DNA of 64,000 nt from Roseiarcus sp963822215 (GCA_963822215.1 CAWGGX010000007.1:868001-932000); one strand, 5' to 3'; counted from the stretch's first letter, positions 52,055-63,771 are shown. Notes: generated by a model from the sequence alone, not told the origin. Numbers and translations: made by a program.

Positions 52055-52132
52055 TGGCGCGCCCGGAGAGATTTCGAACTCCCGACCCCCAGATTCGTAG
52101 TCTGGTGCTCTATCCAGCTGAGCTACGGGCGC
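52055..52132 (-). tRNA. tRNA-Arg(ACG) with an extra T-loop base
   Basis: Reads on the minus strand from GCGCCCG at 52132 to CCA at 52055. The D arm (AGCTCAGCTGGATAGAGC), anticodon loop CTACGAA (anticodon ACG) and acceptor stem are normal. The T arm is GGGAG, TTCGAAAT, CTCTC: eight loop bases instead of seven. The other copy of the 3' half, at 44161–44206, has the normal loop. The ACG tRNA normally reads CGU, CGC and CGA after A34 is deaminated to inosine. Confidence 0.9.
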
Positions 52133-52361
52133 GCATACCCGATCCGCGGGCGGGGCGGAACCTGCCGTCGGAAACGGTGGGCGGCGTCTAACCGCTTTTG
52201 CCGACGCAGGCAAGAGCCAATTTGCCGGCAGCTCCGGCCAGGCGCGCAAGGGGGCGTGCGCCGGCGCCTGCTCGTCGCCGAGGCGCTCCGCGTCTTGAGC
52301 GTTCTGTCCGGGGCGGCGGCGAGGGCGGCTCGGCCGGCCGCGGGAACCGCCAAAAAAAGTA

Positions 52362-52390
52362 TTGACGACGACGGGCGCCCTGCATATGTT
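52362..52390 (+). promoter_or_regulatory. Sigma-70-type promoter of the str operon
   Basis: TTGACG at 52362–52367 and TATGTT at 52385–52390, separated by 17 bases. It is the only strong candidate upstream of rpsL. Confidence 0.75.
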
Positions 52391-52488
52391 CCGCCCGCTT
52401 TCGGCAGGTCGTAGGGCTTCGCTGTACGGGACGCCGCGTCCGGTACCCAACGGCTCTAAACACTGACGATCTCATCGACGAGCCATTT

Positions 52489-52507
52489 CCGGCCCCTGAG
52501 GGGCCGG
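52489..52507 (+). terminator. Leader hairpin, possible attenuator
   Basis: CCGGCCCC, loop TGA, GGGGCCGG: eight perfect base pairs, followed by TTCTGTTT. It lies between the promoter and rpsL, so it may end or pause part of the transcripts. Confidence 0.5.
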
Positions 52508-52687
52508 TTCTGTTTCGCATGATCGCGGGCTCGCCCGTGATCCTCTGCTTTCGGCGGCGCCCGAACCCGGACGAGGGTTCATGGGCGCTGTTGGTTTCGC
52601 GCGTTGCGCAAGCGGCGCGGCGGTGAGCGACGCATTTCTGTCCGGCCGCGAGGCCGGCGCCAAGGAACGGGAAGTTAAGGGCTCGAC

Positions 52688-53059
52688 ATGCCGACGATTA
52701 GCCAGTTGATCCGCAAGCCGCGGCAACCGAAGACCTACCGTGAGAAGGCCCGCCACCTCCAGGCGAGCCCGCAGAAGCGCGGCGTCTGCACGCGCGTCTA
52801 CACCACGACGCCGAAGAAGCCGAACTCGGCTTTGCGGAAGGTCGCCAAGGTCCGCCTCACCAACGGCTTCGAGGTCATCGGCTACATCCCCGGCGAGGGC
52901 CACAACCTGCAGGAGCATTCGGTCGTCATGATCCGCGGCGGCCGCGTCAAGGACCTGCCGGGCGTGCGTTACCACATCCTGCGCGGCGTGCTCGACACGC
53001 AGGGCGTCAAGGACCGCAAGCAGCGGCGTTCGAAGTACGGCGCCAAGCGGCCGAAGTGA
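52688..53059 (+). CDS. rpsL: 30S ribosomal protein S12
   Basis: A 123-residue decoding-centre protein with the canonical start MPTISQLIRKPRQPK and the streptomycin-site segments TTPKKPNSALRK and VRYHILRGVLDTQGVKDRKQ. The Lys of PKKPN is wild type, as in streptomycin-sensitive strains. First gene of the str operon. Confidence 0.98.
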   Translation: MPTISQLIRKPRQPKTYREKARHLQASPQKRGVCTRVYTTTPKKPNSALRKVAKVRLTNGFEVIGYIPGEGHNLQEHSVVMIRGGRVKDLPGVRYHILRGVLDTQGVKDRKQRRSKYGAKRPK

Positions 53060-53085
53060 TCAGGTTTCAGGATTAGGAGCAGGCC

Positions 53086-53556
53086 ATGTCCCGCCGGCAC
53101 AGCGCTGAGAAGCGTGAGATCATCCCCGACGCCAAATTCGGCGATATCGTCGTCGCGAAGTTCATGAACACTATCATGTACGAAGGGAAGAAGTCGGTCG
53201 CCGAGCGAATCGTCTACGGCGCCCTCGACAGCGTCGAGGCGAAGGCCAAGAGCGATCCGCTGGCGGTCTTCAAGCAGGCGCTCGAGAACGTCGCGCCGGC
53301 TGTCGAGGTGCGTTCCCGCCGCGTCGGCGGCGCGACTTATCAGGTGCCTGTCGAAGTCCGCACCGAGCGCCGTCAAGCGCTGGCGATCCGCTGGATCATT
53401 TCCGCCGCGCGCGACCGCAACGACAAGACCATGGTGGACCGTCTCTCGGCCGAGCTTCTCGACGCCTCCAATAACCGGGGCGCCGCGGTGAAGAAGCGCG
53501 AAGACACCCATCGCATGGCGGAAGCCAACCGCGCGTTTGCGCACTACCGCTGGTAA
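53086..53556 (+). CDS. rpsG: 30S ribosomal protein S7
   Basis: A 156-residue 16S head-assembly protein: MSRRHSAEKREIIPDAKFGD, the basic KKREDTHRMAEANRAFAHYRW end. Full length. Lies 26 bases after rpsL and 33 before fusA, in the standard order. Confidence 0.98.
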   Translation: MSRRHSAEKREIIPDAKFGDIVVAKFMNTIMYEGKKSVAERIVYGALDSVEAKAKSDPLAVFKQALENVAPAVEVRSRRVGGATYQVPVEVRTERRQALAIRWIISAARDRNDKTMVDRLSAELLDASNNRGAAVKKREDTHRMAEANRAFAHYRW

Positions 53557-53589
53557 GCAGCCGTCCTCCACGCAATCGGGATCAGGATC

Positions 53590-55665
<2,076 letters not shown>

Positions 55666-55713
55666 GGCGCGTCGCCCCGCGTCGAAGGTAAGGCCTCGAA
55701 AAGGAGTTCGGTT

Positions 55714-56904
<1,191 letters not shown>

Positions 56905-56925
56905 GGCTTACGACCAGCGAACCAT

Positions 56926-56949
56926 GACGGGGCGGTTTCGCGCCCCGTC
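56926..56949 (+). terminator. tuf–rpsJ intergenic hairpin
   Basis: GACGGGGCG, loop GTTTCG, CGCCCCGTC: nine perfect base pairs and no T-run. It lies 22 bases after tuf and may be a processing or partial termination site between the str and S10 parts. Confidence 0.5.
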
Positions 56950-56971
56950 AGCGCCGGCAAGGATAGACAGA

Positions 56972-57280
56972 ATGAACACGACAAACATCCGGATCCGTCT
57001 CAAGGCGTTCGATCACCGTGTGCTCGACGCTTCGACGAAGGAGATCGTGTCCACGGCCAAGCGCACCGGCGCCAGGGTTCGCGGGCCGATTCCGCTGCCG
57101 ACTCGGATCGAGAAGTTCACGGTGAACCGTTCGCCTCACGTCGACAAAAAGTCGAGGGAGCAGTTCGAGATTCGTACGCACAAGCGCGTGCTCGACATCG
57201 TCGATCCCACTCCGCAGACGGTTGACGCGCTGATGAAGCTCGATCTCGCCGCCGGCGTCGACGTCGAAATCAAGCTCTAA
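56972..57280 (+). CDS. rpsJ: 30S ribosomal protein S10
   Basis: A 102-residue protein, start MNTTNIRIRLKAFDHRVLD and end AAGVDVEIKL. The longer open frame from 56819 runs inside tuf. First gene of the S10 part. Confidence 0.98.
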   Translation: MNTTNIRIRLKAFDHRVLDASTKEIVSTAKRTGARVRGPIPLPTRIEKFTVNRSPHVDKKSREQFEIRTHKRVLDIVDPTPQTVDALMKLDLAAGVDVEIKL

Positions 57281-57338
57281 GGATTTGCCGGACGCCTCTG
57301 CGGTTCCTCCCGTACGCGCCCTCGAAGGATAAACGCCA

Positions 57339-58061
57339 ATGCGTTCAGGCATCATCGCAAAGAAGCTGGGCATGTCCCGCATCTTCACCGACGCGGGCGA
57401 GCACGTGCCGGTCACGGTCCTCCAGGTCGAGGGCTGCCAGGTCGTCGCGCATCGTACGCAGGAAAAGAACGGCTACACCGCCCTTCAACTCGGCGTCGGC
57501 AAGGCCAAGGTCAAGAACGTGTCCAAGGCCGAGCGCGGACGATTCGCCGTCGCGCACGTCGAGCCGAAGATGCGCCTGGCCGAGTTCCGCGTCGCCGAGG
57601 ACAAGCTCATTCCGGTCGGCGCCGAGATCACCGCCGATCATTTCGCGGTTGGACAATATGTCGATGTCACCGGCGTGACGATCGGCAAGGGCTTCGCCGG
57701 CCCGATGAAGCGCTGGAACTTCGGCGGCTTGCGCGCCACCCACGGCGTGTCGATCTCGCACCGTTCGCACGGGTCGACCGGCGGTCGTCAGGACCCCGGC
57801 AAAACCTGGAAGAACAAGAAGATGGCCGGCCACATGGGCGTTGAGAACGTGACGACCCAGAACCTGCGCGTCGTGCAGACGGACGTCGAGCGCGGGCTGA
57901 TCCTCGTCCAGGGCTCGGTGCCGGGGAACGCCGGCGGCTGGATCGCGGTGCGTGACGCGGTGAAGAAGCCGCTGCCGAAGGACGCGCCGCTTCCCGGCAA
58001 GTTCCGTATTCATGAGGCGGCTGAGGCCGCCGCGTCGGCCGAAGCGCCGAAGGGAGAGTGA
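57339..58061 (+). CDS. rplC: 50S ribosomal protein L3
   Basis: A 240-residue protein: MRSGIIAKKLGMSRIFTDAG, then the peptidyl-transferase loop SHGSTGGRQDPGKTWKNKKMAGHMG. An Ala/Glu-rich tail of about 25 residues is typical of alphaproteobacteria. Confidence 0.98.
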   Translation: MRSGIIAKKLGMSRIFTDAGEHVPVTVLQVEGCQVVAHRTQEKNGYTALQLGVGKAKVKNVSKAERGRFAVAHVEPKMRLAEFRVAEDKLIPVGAEITADHFAVGQYVDVTGVTIGKGFAGPMKRWNFGGLRATHGVSISHRSHGSTGGRQDPGKTWKNKKMAGHMGVENVTTQNLRVVQTDVERGLILVQGSVPGNAGGWIAVRDAVKKPLPKDAPLPGKFRIHEAAEAAASAEAPKGE

Positions 58062-58066
58062 CGGTC

Positions 58067-58687
58067 ATGAAATTCGACATGACGTCGATGGACGGCGCGG
58101 CCGCGGGCTCGGTCGAGCTCGACGACGCGATCTTCGGCCTCGAGCCGCGCGCCGATCTCATCGCCCGGATGGTGCGCTGGCAGCTCGCCAAGCGCCAAGC
58201 CGGCGACCACAGGACGCTTGGCCGCGCGGACATCAACCGCACTGGCAAGAAGATGTACAAGCAGAAGGGCACCGGCGGCGCCCGTCACGGCTCGGCCCGC
58301 GTGCCGCAGTTCCGCGGCGGCGGCCGCGCCATGGGTCCGGTGTTGCGCAGCCACGCGCATGACTTGCCGAAGAAGGTGCGGGCGCTCGCGCTGCGCCACG
58401 CGCTTTCGGCGAAGGTGCGCGCCGGCGGCCTCGTGGTGTGGGAGAAGGCGGAACTTGCCGAGGGCAAGACCAAAGTCTTGCGCGACTCCTTCGCCAAGGC
58501 CGCGATCGCCAATGCGCTCATCATTGACGGCGCCGAGGTCCACGAGAATTTCGCCGTGGCCGCGCGCAACCTTCCCCAGATCGACGTCCTGCCGGCCCAG
58601 GGCATCAATGTCTACGACATCATGCGCCGCGAGAAGCTCGTGCTGACCAAGGGCGCGATCGAAGCGCTGGAGGCGCGGTTCAAATGA
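58067..58687 (+). CDS. rplD: 50S ribosomal protein L4
   Basis: A 206-residue protein with TGKKMYKQKGTGGARHGSARVPQFRGGG, the exit-tunnel loop. ATG 58067 follows the rplC stop by five bases. In E. coli L4 represses this operon; no such leader structure was identified here. Confidence 0.98.
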   Translation: MKFDMTSMDGAAAGSVELDDAIFGLEPRADLIARMVRWQLAKRQAGDHRTLGRADINRTGKKMYKQKGTGGARHGSARVPQFRGGGRAMGPVLRSHAHDLPKKVRALALRHALSAKVRAGGLVVWEKAELAEGKTKVLRDSFAKAAIANALIIDGAEVHENFAVAARNLPQIDVLPAQGINVYDIMRREKLVLTKGAIEALEARFK

Positions 58688-58980
58688 CAAAGGACGCTCG
58701 CCACTACGACACGATCGTGGCCCCCGTGATCACGGAAAAGGCGACGATCGCGTCGGAAAACAATCAGGTCGTGTTCAAGGTCGCGCGCAACGCCACGAAG
58801 CCGCAGATCAAGGCGGCGATCGAGAAGCTGTTCGACGTCAAGGTGACCGCGGTCAACACCCTTCTGCGCAAGGGCAAGGCCAAGGCGTTCCGTGGCGTCC
58901 GCGGCCGGCAGCAGGACATGAAGAAGGCCATCGTCACGCTCGCCGACGGCTATCGCATCGACGTGACCACCGGCCTCTAA
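58684..58980 (+). CDS. rplW: 50S ribosomal protein L23
   Basis: A 98-residue exit-site protein: YDTIVAPVITEKATIASENNQVVFKV. It overlaps rplD by ATGA. It forms the docking site for trigger factor and SRP. Confidence 0.98.
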   Translation: MTKDARHYDTIVAPVITEKATIASENNQVVFKVARNATKPQIKAAIEKLFDVKVTAVNTLLRKGKAKAFRGVRGRQQDMKKAIVTLADGYRIDVTTGL

Positions 58981-58993
58981 GGGTACCAGGACC

Positions 58994-59833
58994 ATGGCTC
59001 TCAAGACCTACAAGCCGATCACGCCGGGCCTGCGCCAGCTGGCCATCGTCGACCGCAGCGAGCTTCACAAGGGCAAGCCGGTCAAGGCGCTGACCGTCGG
59101 CAAGCCGGAGAAGGGCGGTCGCAACAACCAGGGCCGCATCACGGTGCGCTTCCGCGGCGGCGGCCACAAGCAGTCGTACCGAATCGTCGACTTCAAGCGG
59201 CGCAAGCTCGACGTCGCGGGCAAGGTCGAGCGGCTCGAGTACGACCCGAACCGCACAAGCTTTATCGCGCTGATCAAGTACGCCGATGGTGAGCAGGCCT
59301 ATATCATCGCGCCGCAGCGCCTGTCGGTCGGCGACGAGGTGATCGCAGGCCAGCAGGTCGACGTGAAGCCTGGCAACGCCATGCCGCTCGCCAACATTCC
59401 CGTCGGCGCGATTGTCCACAACGTCGAATTGAAGATCGGCAAGGGCGGCGCAATCGCCCGCTCCGCGGGCGCGTACGCGCAGATCGTGGCCCGCGACCAG
59501 GGCTATGTCTCGTTGCGCCTGAGTTCCGGTGAGCAGCGACTGATTCACGGCCAGTGTTTCGCAACCGTCGGCGCGGTATCGAACCCCGATCACATGAACA
59601 CCTCGCTCGGAAAGGCCGGGCGCAACCGCTGGCTCGGCCGTATGCCGCACAACCGCGGCGTCACGATGAACCCGGTCGATCACCCCCACGGCGGCGGCGA
59701 AGGCAAGACGTCGGGCGGCCGCCACCCGGTGAGCCCATGGGGCAAGCCGACCAAGGGCAGCAAGACTCGCAGCAACAAGGCCACGGACAAGTTCATCGTC
59801 GCATCGCGGCACGCGCGGAAGAAGAAAGGCTGA
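58994..59833 (+). CDS. rplB: 50S ribosomal protein L2
   Basis: A 279-residue protein: MALKTYKPITPGLRQLAIVD, NNQGRITVRFRGGGHKQSYR and the C-terminal RGVTMNPVDHPHGGGEGKTSGGRHPVSPWGKP. Normal length. Confidence 0.98.
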   Translation: MALKTYKPITPGLRQLAIVDRSELHKGKPVKALTVGKPEKGGRNNQGRITVRFRGGGHKQSYRIVDFKRRKLDVAGKVERLEYDPNRTSFIALIKYADGEQAYIIAPQRLSVGDEVIAGQQVDVKPGNAMPLANIPVGAIVHNVELKIGKGGAIARSAGAYAQIVARDQGYVSLRLSSGEQRLIHGQCFATVGAVSNPDHMNTSLGKAGRNRWLGRMPHNRGVTMNPVDHPHGGGEGKTSGGRHPVSPWGKPTKGSKTRSNKATDKFIVASRHARKKKG

Positions 59834-59836
59834 GCC

Positions 59837-60115
59837 ATGACGCGTTCGATTTGGAAGGGGCCGTTCGTCGACGGCTATTTGTTGAGGAAGGCGGACGCTT
59901 CGCGCGGTTCGGGACGCTCCGAGATCATCAAGATCTGGAGCCGCCGCTCGACTATCCTGCCGCAGTTCGTCGGCCTGACGTTCGGCGTGTACAACGGCCA
60001 CAAGCACATTCCGGTGCTCGTGTCCGAGGAAATGATCGGCCACAAGTTCGGCGAGTTCGCGCCGACGCGGACGTTCCATGGCCATTCCGCCGACAAGAAG
60101 GCGAAGAGGGCGTAA
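59837..60115 (+). CDS. rpsS: 30S ribosomal protein S19
   Basis: A 92-residue protein: MTRSIWKGPFVDGYLLRKAD and VYNGHKHIPVLVSEEMIGHKFGEFAPTRTF. Separated from rplB and rplV by three bases each. Confidence 0.98.
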   Translation: MTRSIWKGPFVDGYLLRKADASRGSGRSEIIKIWSRRSTILPQFVGLTFGVYNGHKHIPVLVSEEMIGHKFGEFAPTRTFHGHSADKKAKRA

Positions 60116-60118
60116 TCG

Positions 60119-60511
60119 ATGTCCAAGCAAGCCAACCCGCGGCGTCTGGCCGATAACGAGGCGAAGGCGACCGTCCGCATGCTGCGGGTGAGCCCGCAGA
60201 AGCTGAACCTGCTCGCCCAGTTGATCCGCGGCAAGAAAGTCGCAGCCGCGCTCGCCGACCTCGAGTTCTCGCGCAAGCGGATCTCGGTCGAGGTGAAAAA
60301 GGCGCTCGAGTCCGCGATCGCCAACGCCGAGAACAATCACGACCTGGACGTCGACGATCTCGTCGTCGCGCAGGCGTGGGTCGGCAAGGACATGGTGATG
60401 AAGCGCTTCAGCCCGCGCGCCCGCGGCCGGGCCGGTCGCATCGAAAAGCCGTTCGCCAACATTACGATCGTCGTGCGCGAAGTCGCCGCCGACGAAGCCA
60501 AAGCGGCCTGA
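60119..60511 (+). CDS. rplV: 50S ribosomal protein L22
   Basis: A 130-residue tunnel protein: VRMLRVSPQKLNLLAQLIRGKKVAAALADLEFSRKR and the tunnel loop KRFSPRARGRAGRIEKP. Confidence 0.98.
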   Translation: MSKQANPRRLADNEAKATVRMLRVSPQKLNLLAQLIRGKKVAAALADLEFSRKRISVEVKKALESAIANAENNHDLDVDDLVVAQAWVGKDMVMKRFSPRARGRAGRIEKPFANITIVVREVAADEAKAA

Positions 60512-60523
60512 GGAGAGGCGACG

Positions 60524-61288
60524 ATGGGTCAGAAAATCAATCCGATTGGGCTGCGCCTCGGCATCAACCGAACCTGGGATTCGCGCTGGTACTCGAACAA
60601 GACCGAGTACGGCAAGCTCCTGCACGAGGACATGAAAATCCGCGAGGTGCTGTCGAAGGGCCTGAAGCAGGCTGCGATCTCCAAGATCGTGATCGAGCGT
60701 CCGCACAAGAAGTGCCGGGTCAACATCCACTCGGCCCGCCCGGGCGTGGTCATCGGCAAGAAGGGCGCCGACATCGACAAACTGCGCAAGCAGGTTGCGA
60801 AGCTGACAAACTCGGAAGTCGCGATCAACATCGTCGAGGTGCGCAAACCTGAAATCGACGCGACCCTGGTCGCCGAATCGATTGCCCAGCAGCTCGAGCG
60901 CCGCGTCGCGTTCCGCCGCGCGATGAAGCGAGCGGTCCAGTCGGCCATGCGGCTCGGCGCGGAGGGCATCCGCATCAACTGCTCGGGGCGCCTCGGCGGC
61001 GCGGAAATCGCCCGCCTCGAGTGGTACCGCGAGGGCCGCGTGCCGCTACACACGCTGCGCGCCGACGTCGACTACGGCGTGGCGACCGCGCATACCGCCT
61101 ACGGCACGTGCGGCATCAAGGTGTGGATCTTCAAGGGCGAAATCCTCGAGCACGATCCGATGGCTCAGGACAAGCGCCAGGCCGAGGCCGATCATTCCTC
61201 CACGCACCGTCCGCGCCGCGAGCCGCGGGAGCGCGATCGCGACCATGGCCGCGACCGTGGCGACCGCGAACATCGCGAAACGGTCTGA
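60524..61288 (+). CDS. rpsC: 30S ribosomal protein S3
   Basis: A 254-residue protein with the KH motif (RPGVVIGKKGADIDKLRKQV). The last 35 residues are an Arg/Asp/His-rich tail (HRPRREPRERDRDHGRDRGDR), longer than in E. coli but typical of alphaproteobacteria. Confidence 0.98.
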   Translation: MGQKINPIGLRLGINRTWDSRWYSNKTEYGKLLHEDMKIREVLSKGLKQAAISKIVIERPHKKCRVNIHSARPGVVIGKKGADIDKLRKQVAKLTNSEVAINIVEVRKPEIDATLVAESIAQQLERRVAFRRAMKRAVQSAMRLGAEGIRINCSGRLGGAEIARLEWYREGRVPLHTLRADVDYGVATAHTAYGTCGIKVWIFKGEILEHDPMAQDKRQAEADHSSTHRPRREPRERDRDHGRDRGDREHRETV

Positions 61289-61317
61289 CGGCGCGGACCT
61301 TTTGAAAGTCACCGACC

Positions 61318-61731
61318 ATGATGCAGCCCAAGAGAACCAAGTTCCGCAAAGCCTTCAAAGGCCGTATCCACGGCAATGCGAAGGGCGGATTCGCGCTGAA
61401 CTTCGGCGAGTTCGGACTGAAGGCGATGGAGCCTGAGCGGGTCACCGCGCGCCAGATCGAGGCCGCCCGCCGCGCGCTCACGCGCCACATGAAGCGCGCC
61501 GGCCGCGTCTGGATCCGCGTGTTTCCCGACGTGCCGGTGTCGAAGAAGCCGATTGAAGTCCGCATGGGCAAGGGCAAGGGCGCTCCAGAATTTTGGGTCG
61601 CCCGCGTCGCGCCGGGCCGCATCATGTTCGAGGTCGACGGCGTGCCGGAGGATATCGCGCGCGAGGCGTTCCTGCTCGCCGCGGCCAAGCTCCCGATCAA
61701 GACCCGCTTCGTGCAGCGCATTGCGGAATAA
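61318..61731 (+). CDS. rplP: 50S ribosomal protein L16
   Basis: A 137-residue protein: MMQPKRTKFRKAFKGRIHGN, EAARRALTRHMKRAGRVWIRVFPD and MGKGKGAPEFWVARV, near the A site of the large subunit. Confidence 0.98.
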   Translation: MMQPKRTKFRKAFKGRIHGNAKGGFALNFGEFGLKAMEPERVTARQIEAARRALTRHMKRAGRVWIRVFPDVPVSKKPIEVRMGKGKGAPEFWVARVAPGRIMFEVDGVPEDIAREAFLLAAAKLPIKTRFVQRIAE

Positions 61732-61743
61732 GGAGAGCGCAAG

Positions 61744-61962
61744 ATGAAAAATTCCGGCCGGCTTTCCGATCTGCGCGTCATGACGGAAGACCAACTCGAC
61801 GATGAGGCGCTCAAGCTGAAGAAGGAGCAGTTTAATCTGCGCTTCCAGAAGGCGAGCGGCCAGCTGCAGGCCACCGCGCGGGTGCGCGTCGTCCGCCGCG
61901 ACATCGCGCGCGTCAAGACCATCGCGGCGCAGAAGCGCGCCGCCGCCAAGTCCGAGGATTGA
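61744..61962 (+). CDS. rpmC: 50S ribosomal protein L29
   Basis: A 72-residue protein: SDLRVMTEDQLDDEALKLKKEQFNLRFQKASGQL and RRDIARVKTIAAQKR. Sits beside the tunnel exit. Starts 12 bases after rplP. Confidence 0.97.
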   Translation: MKNSGRLSDLRVMTEDQLDDEALKLKKEQFNLRFQKASGQLQATARVRVVRRDIARVKTIAAQKRAAAKSED

Positions 61963-61965
61963 GAG

Positions 61966-62211
61966 ATGCCGAAAAGAATTCTGCAGGGGGTCGTCGTCAG
62001 CGACAAGCAGGAGAAGACGCTTGTCGTGAAGGTCGAGCGCCGATTCACCCACCCGCTGCTCAAGAAGACCGTGCGCCGGACGAAGAACTACCACGCGCAT
62101 GTCGAGAACAAGACGCAGAAGGTCGGCGACACCGTCTCCATCGAGGAGACGCGACCGATCTCGAAGCTGAAGCGCTGGATCGTCATCGACGAGGCGGCGC
62201 CGACGGAATGA
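61966..62211 (+). CDS. rpsQ: 30S ribosomal protein S17
   Basis: An 81-residue protein: MPKRILQGVVVSDKQEKTLVVKVERRF and KRWIVIDEA near the end. A 110-base gap follows before rplN, the usual S10/spc boundary. Confidence 0.97.
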   Translation: MPKRILQGVVVSDKQEKTLVVKVERRFTHPLLKKTVRRTKNYHAHVENKTQKVGDTVSIEETRPISKLKRWIVIDEAAPTE

Positions 62212-62321
62212 CGGGCGCGCGAGCGTTCGTCTCGGTTCATCCCGGGAGCGCGAGTTCCCTTCAGGCGTAGTCCGGCCCGCAAGGCGCCGGAAACCGATCT
62301 GACCAGAAAGGCGATCAGGCC

Positions 62322-62690
62322 ATGATACAGATGCAGACCAACCTCGAGGTCGCCGACAATTCCGGCGCGCGTCGCGTGATGTGCATCAAGGTTTTGGGCG
62401 GATCGAAGCGTCGGTACGCTTCGATCGGCGACATCATCGTCGTCTCCGTCAAGGAGGCGATTCCGCGCGGTCGCGTGAAGAAGGGCGACGTGATGAAGGC
62501 GGTCGTGGTGCGCACCGCCAAGGACATCCGTCGTGCCGACGGATCGGTGATCCGGTTCGACTCGAACGCGGCCGTGCTGGTCAACAACCAGTCCGAGCCG
62601 GTCGGCACCCGCATCTTCGGGCCGGTGCCGCGCGAGCTGCGCGCCAAAAACCACGTGAAGATCATCTCGCTCGCCCCGGAGGTGCTGTGA
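62322..62690 (+). CDS. rplN: 50S ribosomal protein L14
   Basis: A 122-residue protein: MIQMQTNLEVADNSGARRVMCIKVLGGSKR and FGPVPRELRAKNHVKIISLAPEVL. First gene of the spc part; its stop overlaps the rplX start by one base. Confidence 0.98.
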   Translation: MIQMQTNLEVADNSGARRVMCIKVLGGSKRRYASIGDIIVVSVKEAIPRGRVKKGDVMKAVVVRTAKDIRRADGSVIRFDSNAAVLVNNQSEPVGTRIFGPVPRELRAKNHVKIISLAPEVL

Positions 62691-63007
62691 TGGCCGCCAA
62701 GATCAAGAAGGGCGACCGCGTCGTGGTCACCGCCGGCCGTGACAAGGGCAAGACCGGCGAAGTGCGCCAGGTGATTCCGACGGAGGACCGCGCCATCGTC
62801 GCCGGGGTGAACCTCGTGCGTCGCCACACCCGCCAGTCCGCGCAAACGGAGGGCGGCATCCTGACCAAGGAAGCGCCGATCCACCTGTCGAACCTGGCGA
62901 TCGCCGATCCGAAGACGGGCAAGGCAAGCCGCGTCGGCTTCAGGGTTCTCGACGACGGCCGCAAGGTGCGCGTCGCAAAGCGTTCCGGAGATCTGATCGA
63001 TGGCTGA
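62690..63007 (+). CDS. rplX: 50S ribosomal protein L24
   Basis: A 105-residue KOW-domain protein: KIKKGDRVVVTAGRDKGKTGEVRQVIP and VNLVRRHTRQS. Starts at the TGATG junction with rplN. It overlaps rplE by eight bases. Confidence 0.98.
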   Translation: MAAKIKKGDRVVVTAGRDKGKTGEVRQVIPTEDRAIVAGVNLVRRHTRQSAQTEGGILTKEAPIHLSNLAIADPKTGKASRVGFRVLDDGRKVRVAKRSGDLIDG

Positions 63008-63734
63008 CAAGACCGACAAGGGCGCCAAGCCCGGCAAGGGCGCCAAGCCCGGCAAGGGCGACAAGGCCGCTCCGGCGAAAGCCGGCAAGGGCGCGCCAGC
63101 TCCCGACGCGAAGGGCGCCAAGGGCGCCAAGCCTGGCAAGGACGCCGCGTCTGTCGCGACGGCCGGCGCCGTGCGAGCCGTGCCGAAGGACTATGTCGCG
63201 CGCCTGAGGAAGCTCTACCAGGACGAGATCGTGCCGAAGCTCCTGAAGGAGTTCGGCTACAAGAACGCCATGGAAGTGCCGAAGATCGACAAGATCGTGC
63301 TCAACATGGGCGTGGGCGAAGCGGTCAACGACACCAAGAAGGTGACGACGGCGGCCGCCGACCTCGCGCTGATTGCGGGACAGAAGCCGGTGATCACCCG
63401 CGCCCGCAAGGCGATCTCGACCTTCAAGGTGCGCGAGAACATGCCGATCGGCGCCAAGGTGACCCTGCGCAAGACCCGGATGTACGAGTTCCTTGATCGT
63501 CTGGTGACGGTGGCGCTGCCGCGGGTGCGCGACTTCCGCGGCCTCGATCCGAGATCGTTCGACGGCCGCGGCAATTATGCGCTCGGCGTCAAGGAGCACA
63601 TCATTTTCCCGGAGATCGACTACGACAAGGCCGAATCCATGCTCGGCCTCGACATCGTGGTCTGCACGACGGCCAAGACCGATGCGGAAGCTCGGGCTCT
63701 GCTGCGTGCGTTCAACTTCCCGTTCCGGCAGTGA
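63000..63734 (+). CDS. rplE: 50S ribosomal protein L5 with N-terminal extension
   Basis: A 244-residue protein. The normal L5 begins near residue 60 (VPKDYVARLRKLYQDEIVPKLLKEFGYKN) and is complete (KIDKIVLNMGVGEAVND, YNALGVKEH-type GNYALGVKEHIIFPEIDYDK). Before it is an approximately 58-residue segment of Lys, Gly, Ala and Pro, with the 18-base DNA unit at 63021–63038 repeated exactly at 63039–63056. The start at 63000 overlaps rplX; no good alternative start exists near residue 60. Confidence 0.95.
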   Translation: MADKTDKGAKPGKGAKPGKGDKAAPAKAGKGAPAPDAKGAKGAKPGKDAASVATAGAVRAVPKDYVARLRKLYQDEIVPKLLKEFGYKNAMEVPKIDKIVLNMGVGEAVNDTKKVTTAAADLALIAGQKPVITRARKAISTFKVRENMPIGAKVTLRKTRMYEFLDRLVTVALPRVRDFRGLDPRSFDGRGNYALGVKEHIIFPEIDYDKAESMLGLDIVVCTTAKTDAEARALLRAFNFPFRQ

Positions 63735-63771
63735 GCCGATCAGGCTCAGACGCGGAAAATTGGAGGCCTTA

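Larger units (their letters stand above)
44161..52101. mobile_element. Integrative element in tRNA-Arg(ACG), about 7.9 kb
   Basis: Bounded by direct repeats of the tRNA 3' end. Cargo: tyrosine integrase (frameshifted), hypothetical protein, AlpA-like protein, small protein, Toprim protein, RepA-like ATPase, decayed zinc-finger gene, DUF5681 protein and secreted proteins. No conjugation or capsid genes are present, so it resembles a satellite-like or plasmid-derived island. Unusually, the integrase lies beside the partial repeat rather than beside the full tRNA. Confidence 0.85.
52133..52687. other. Promoter and long leader of the str operon
   Basis: About 555 bases with no gene. It contains the sigma-70-type promoter at 52362–52390 and the stem-loop at 52489–52507, both listed separately. 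The transcript leader to rpsL would be roughly 290 bases. Confidence 0.7.

Noticed and set aside
58934..60730. 598-codon minus-strand open frame
   Set aside because: Opposite rplB, rpsS and rplV; only the ribosomal proteins have family support.
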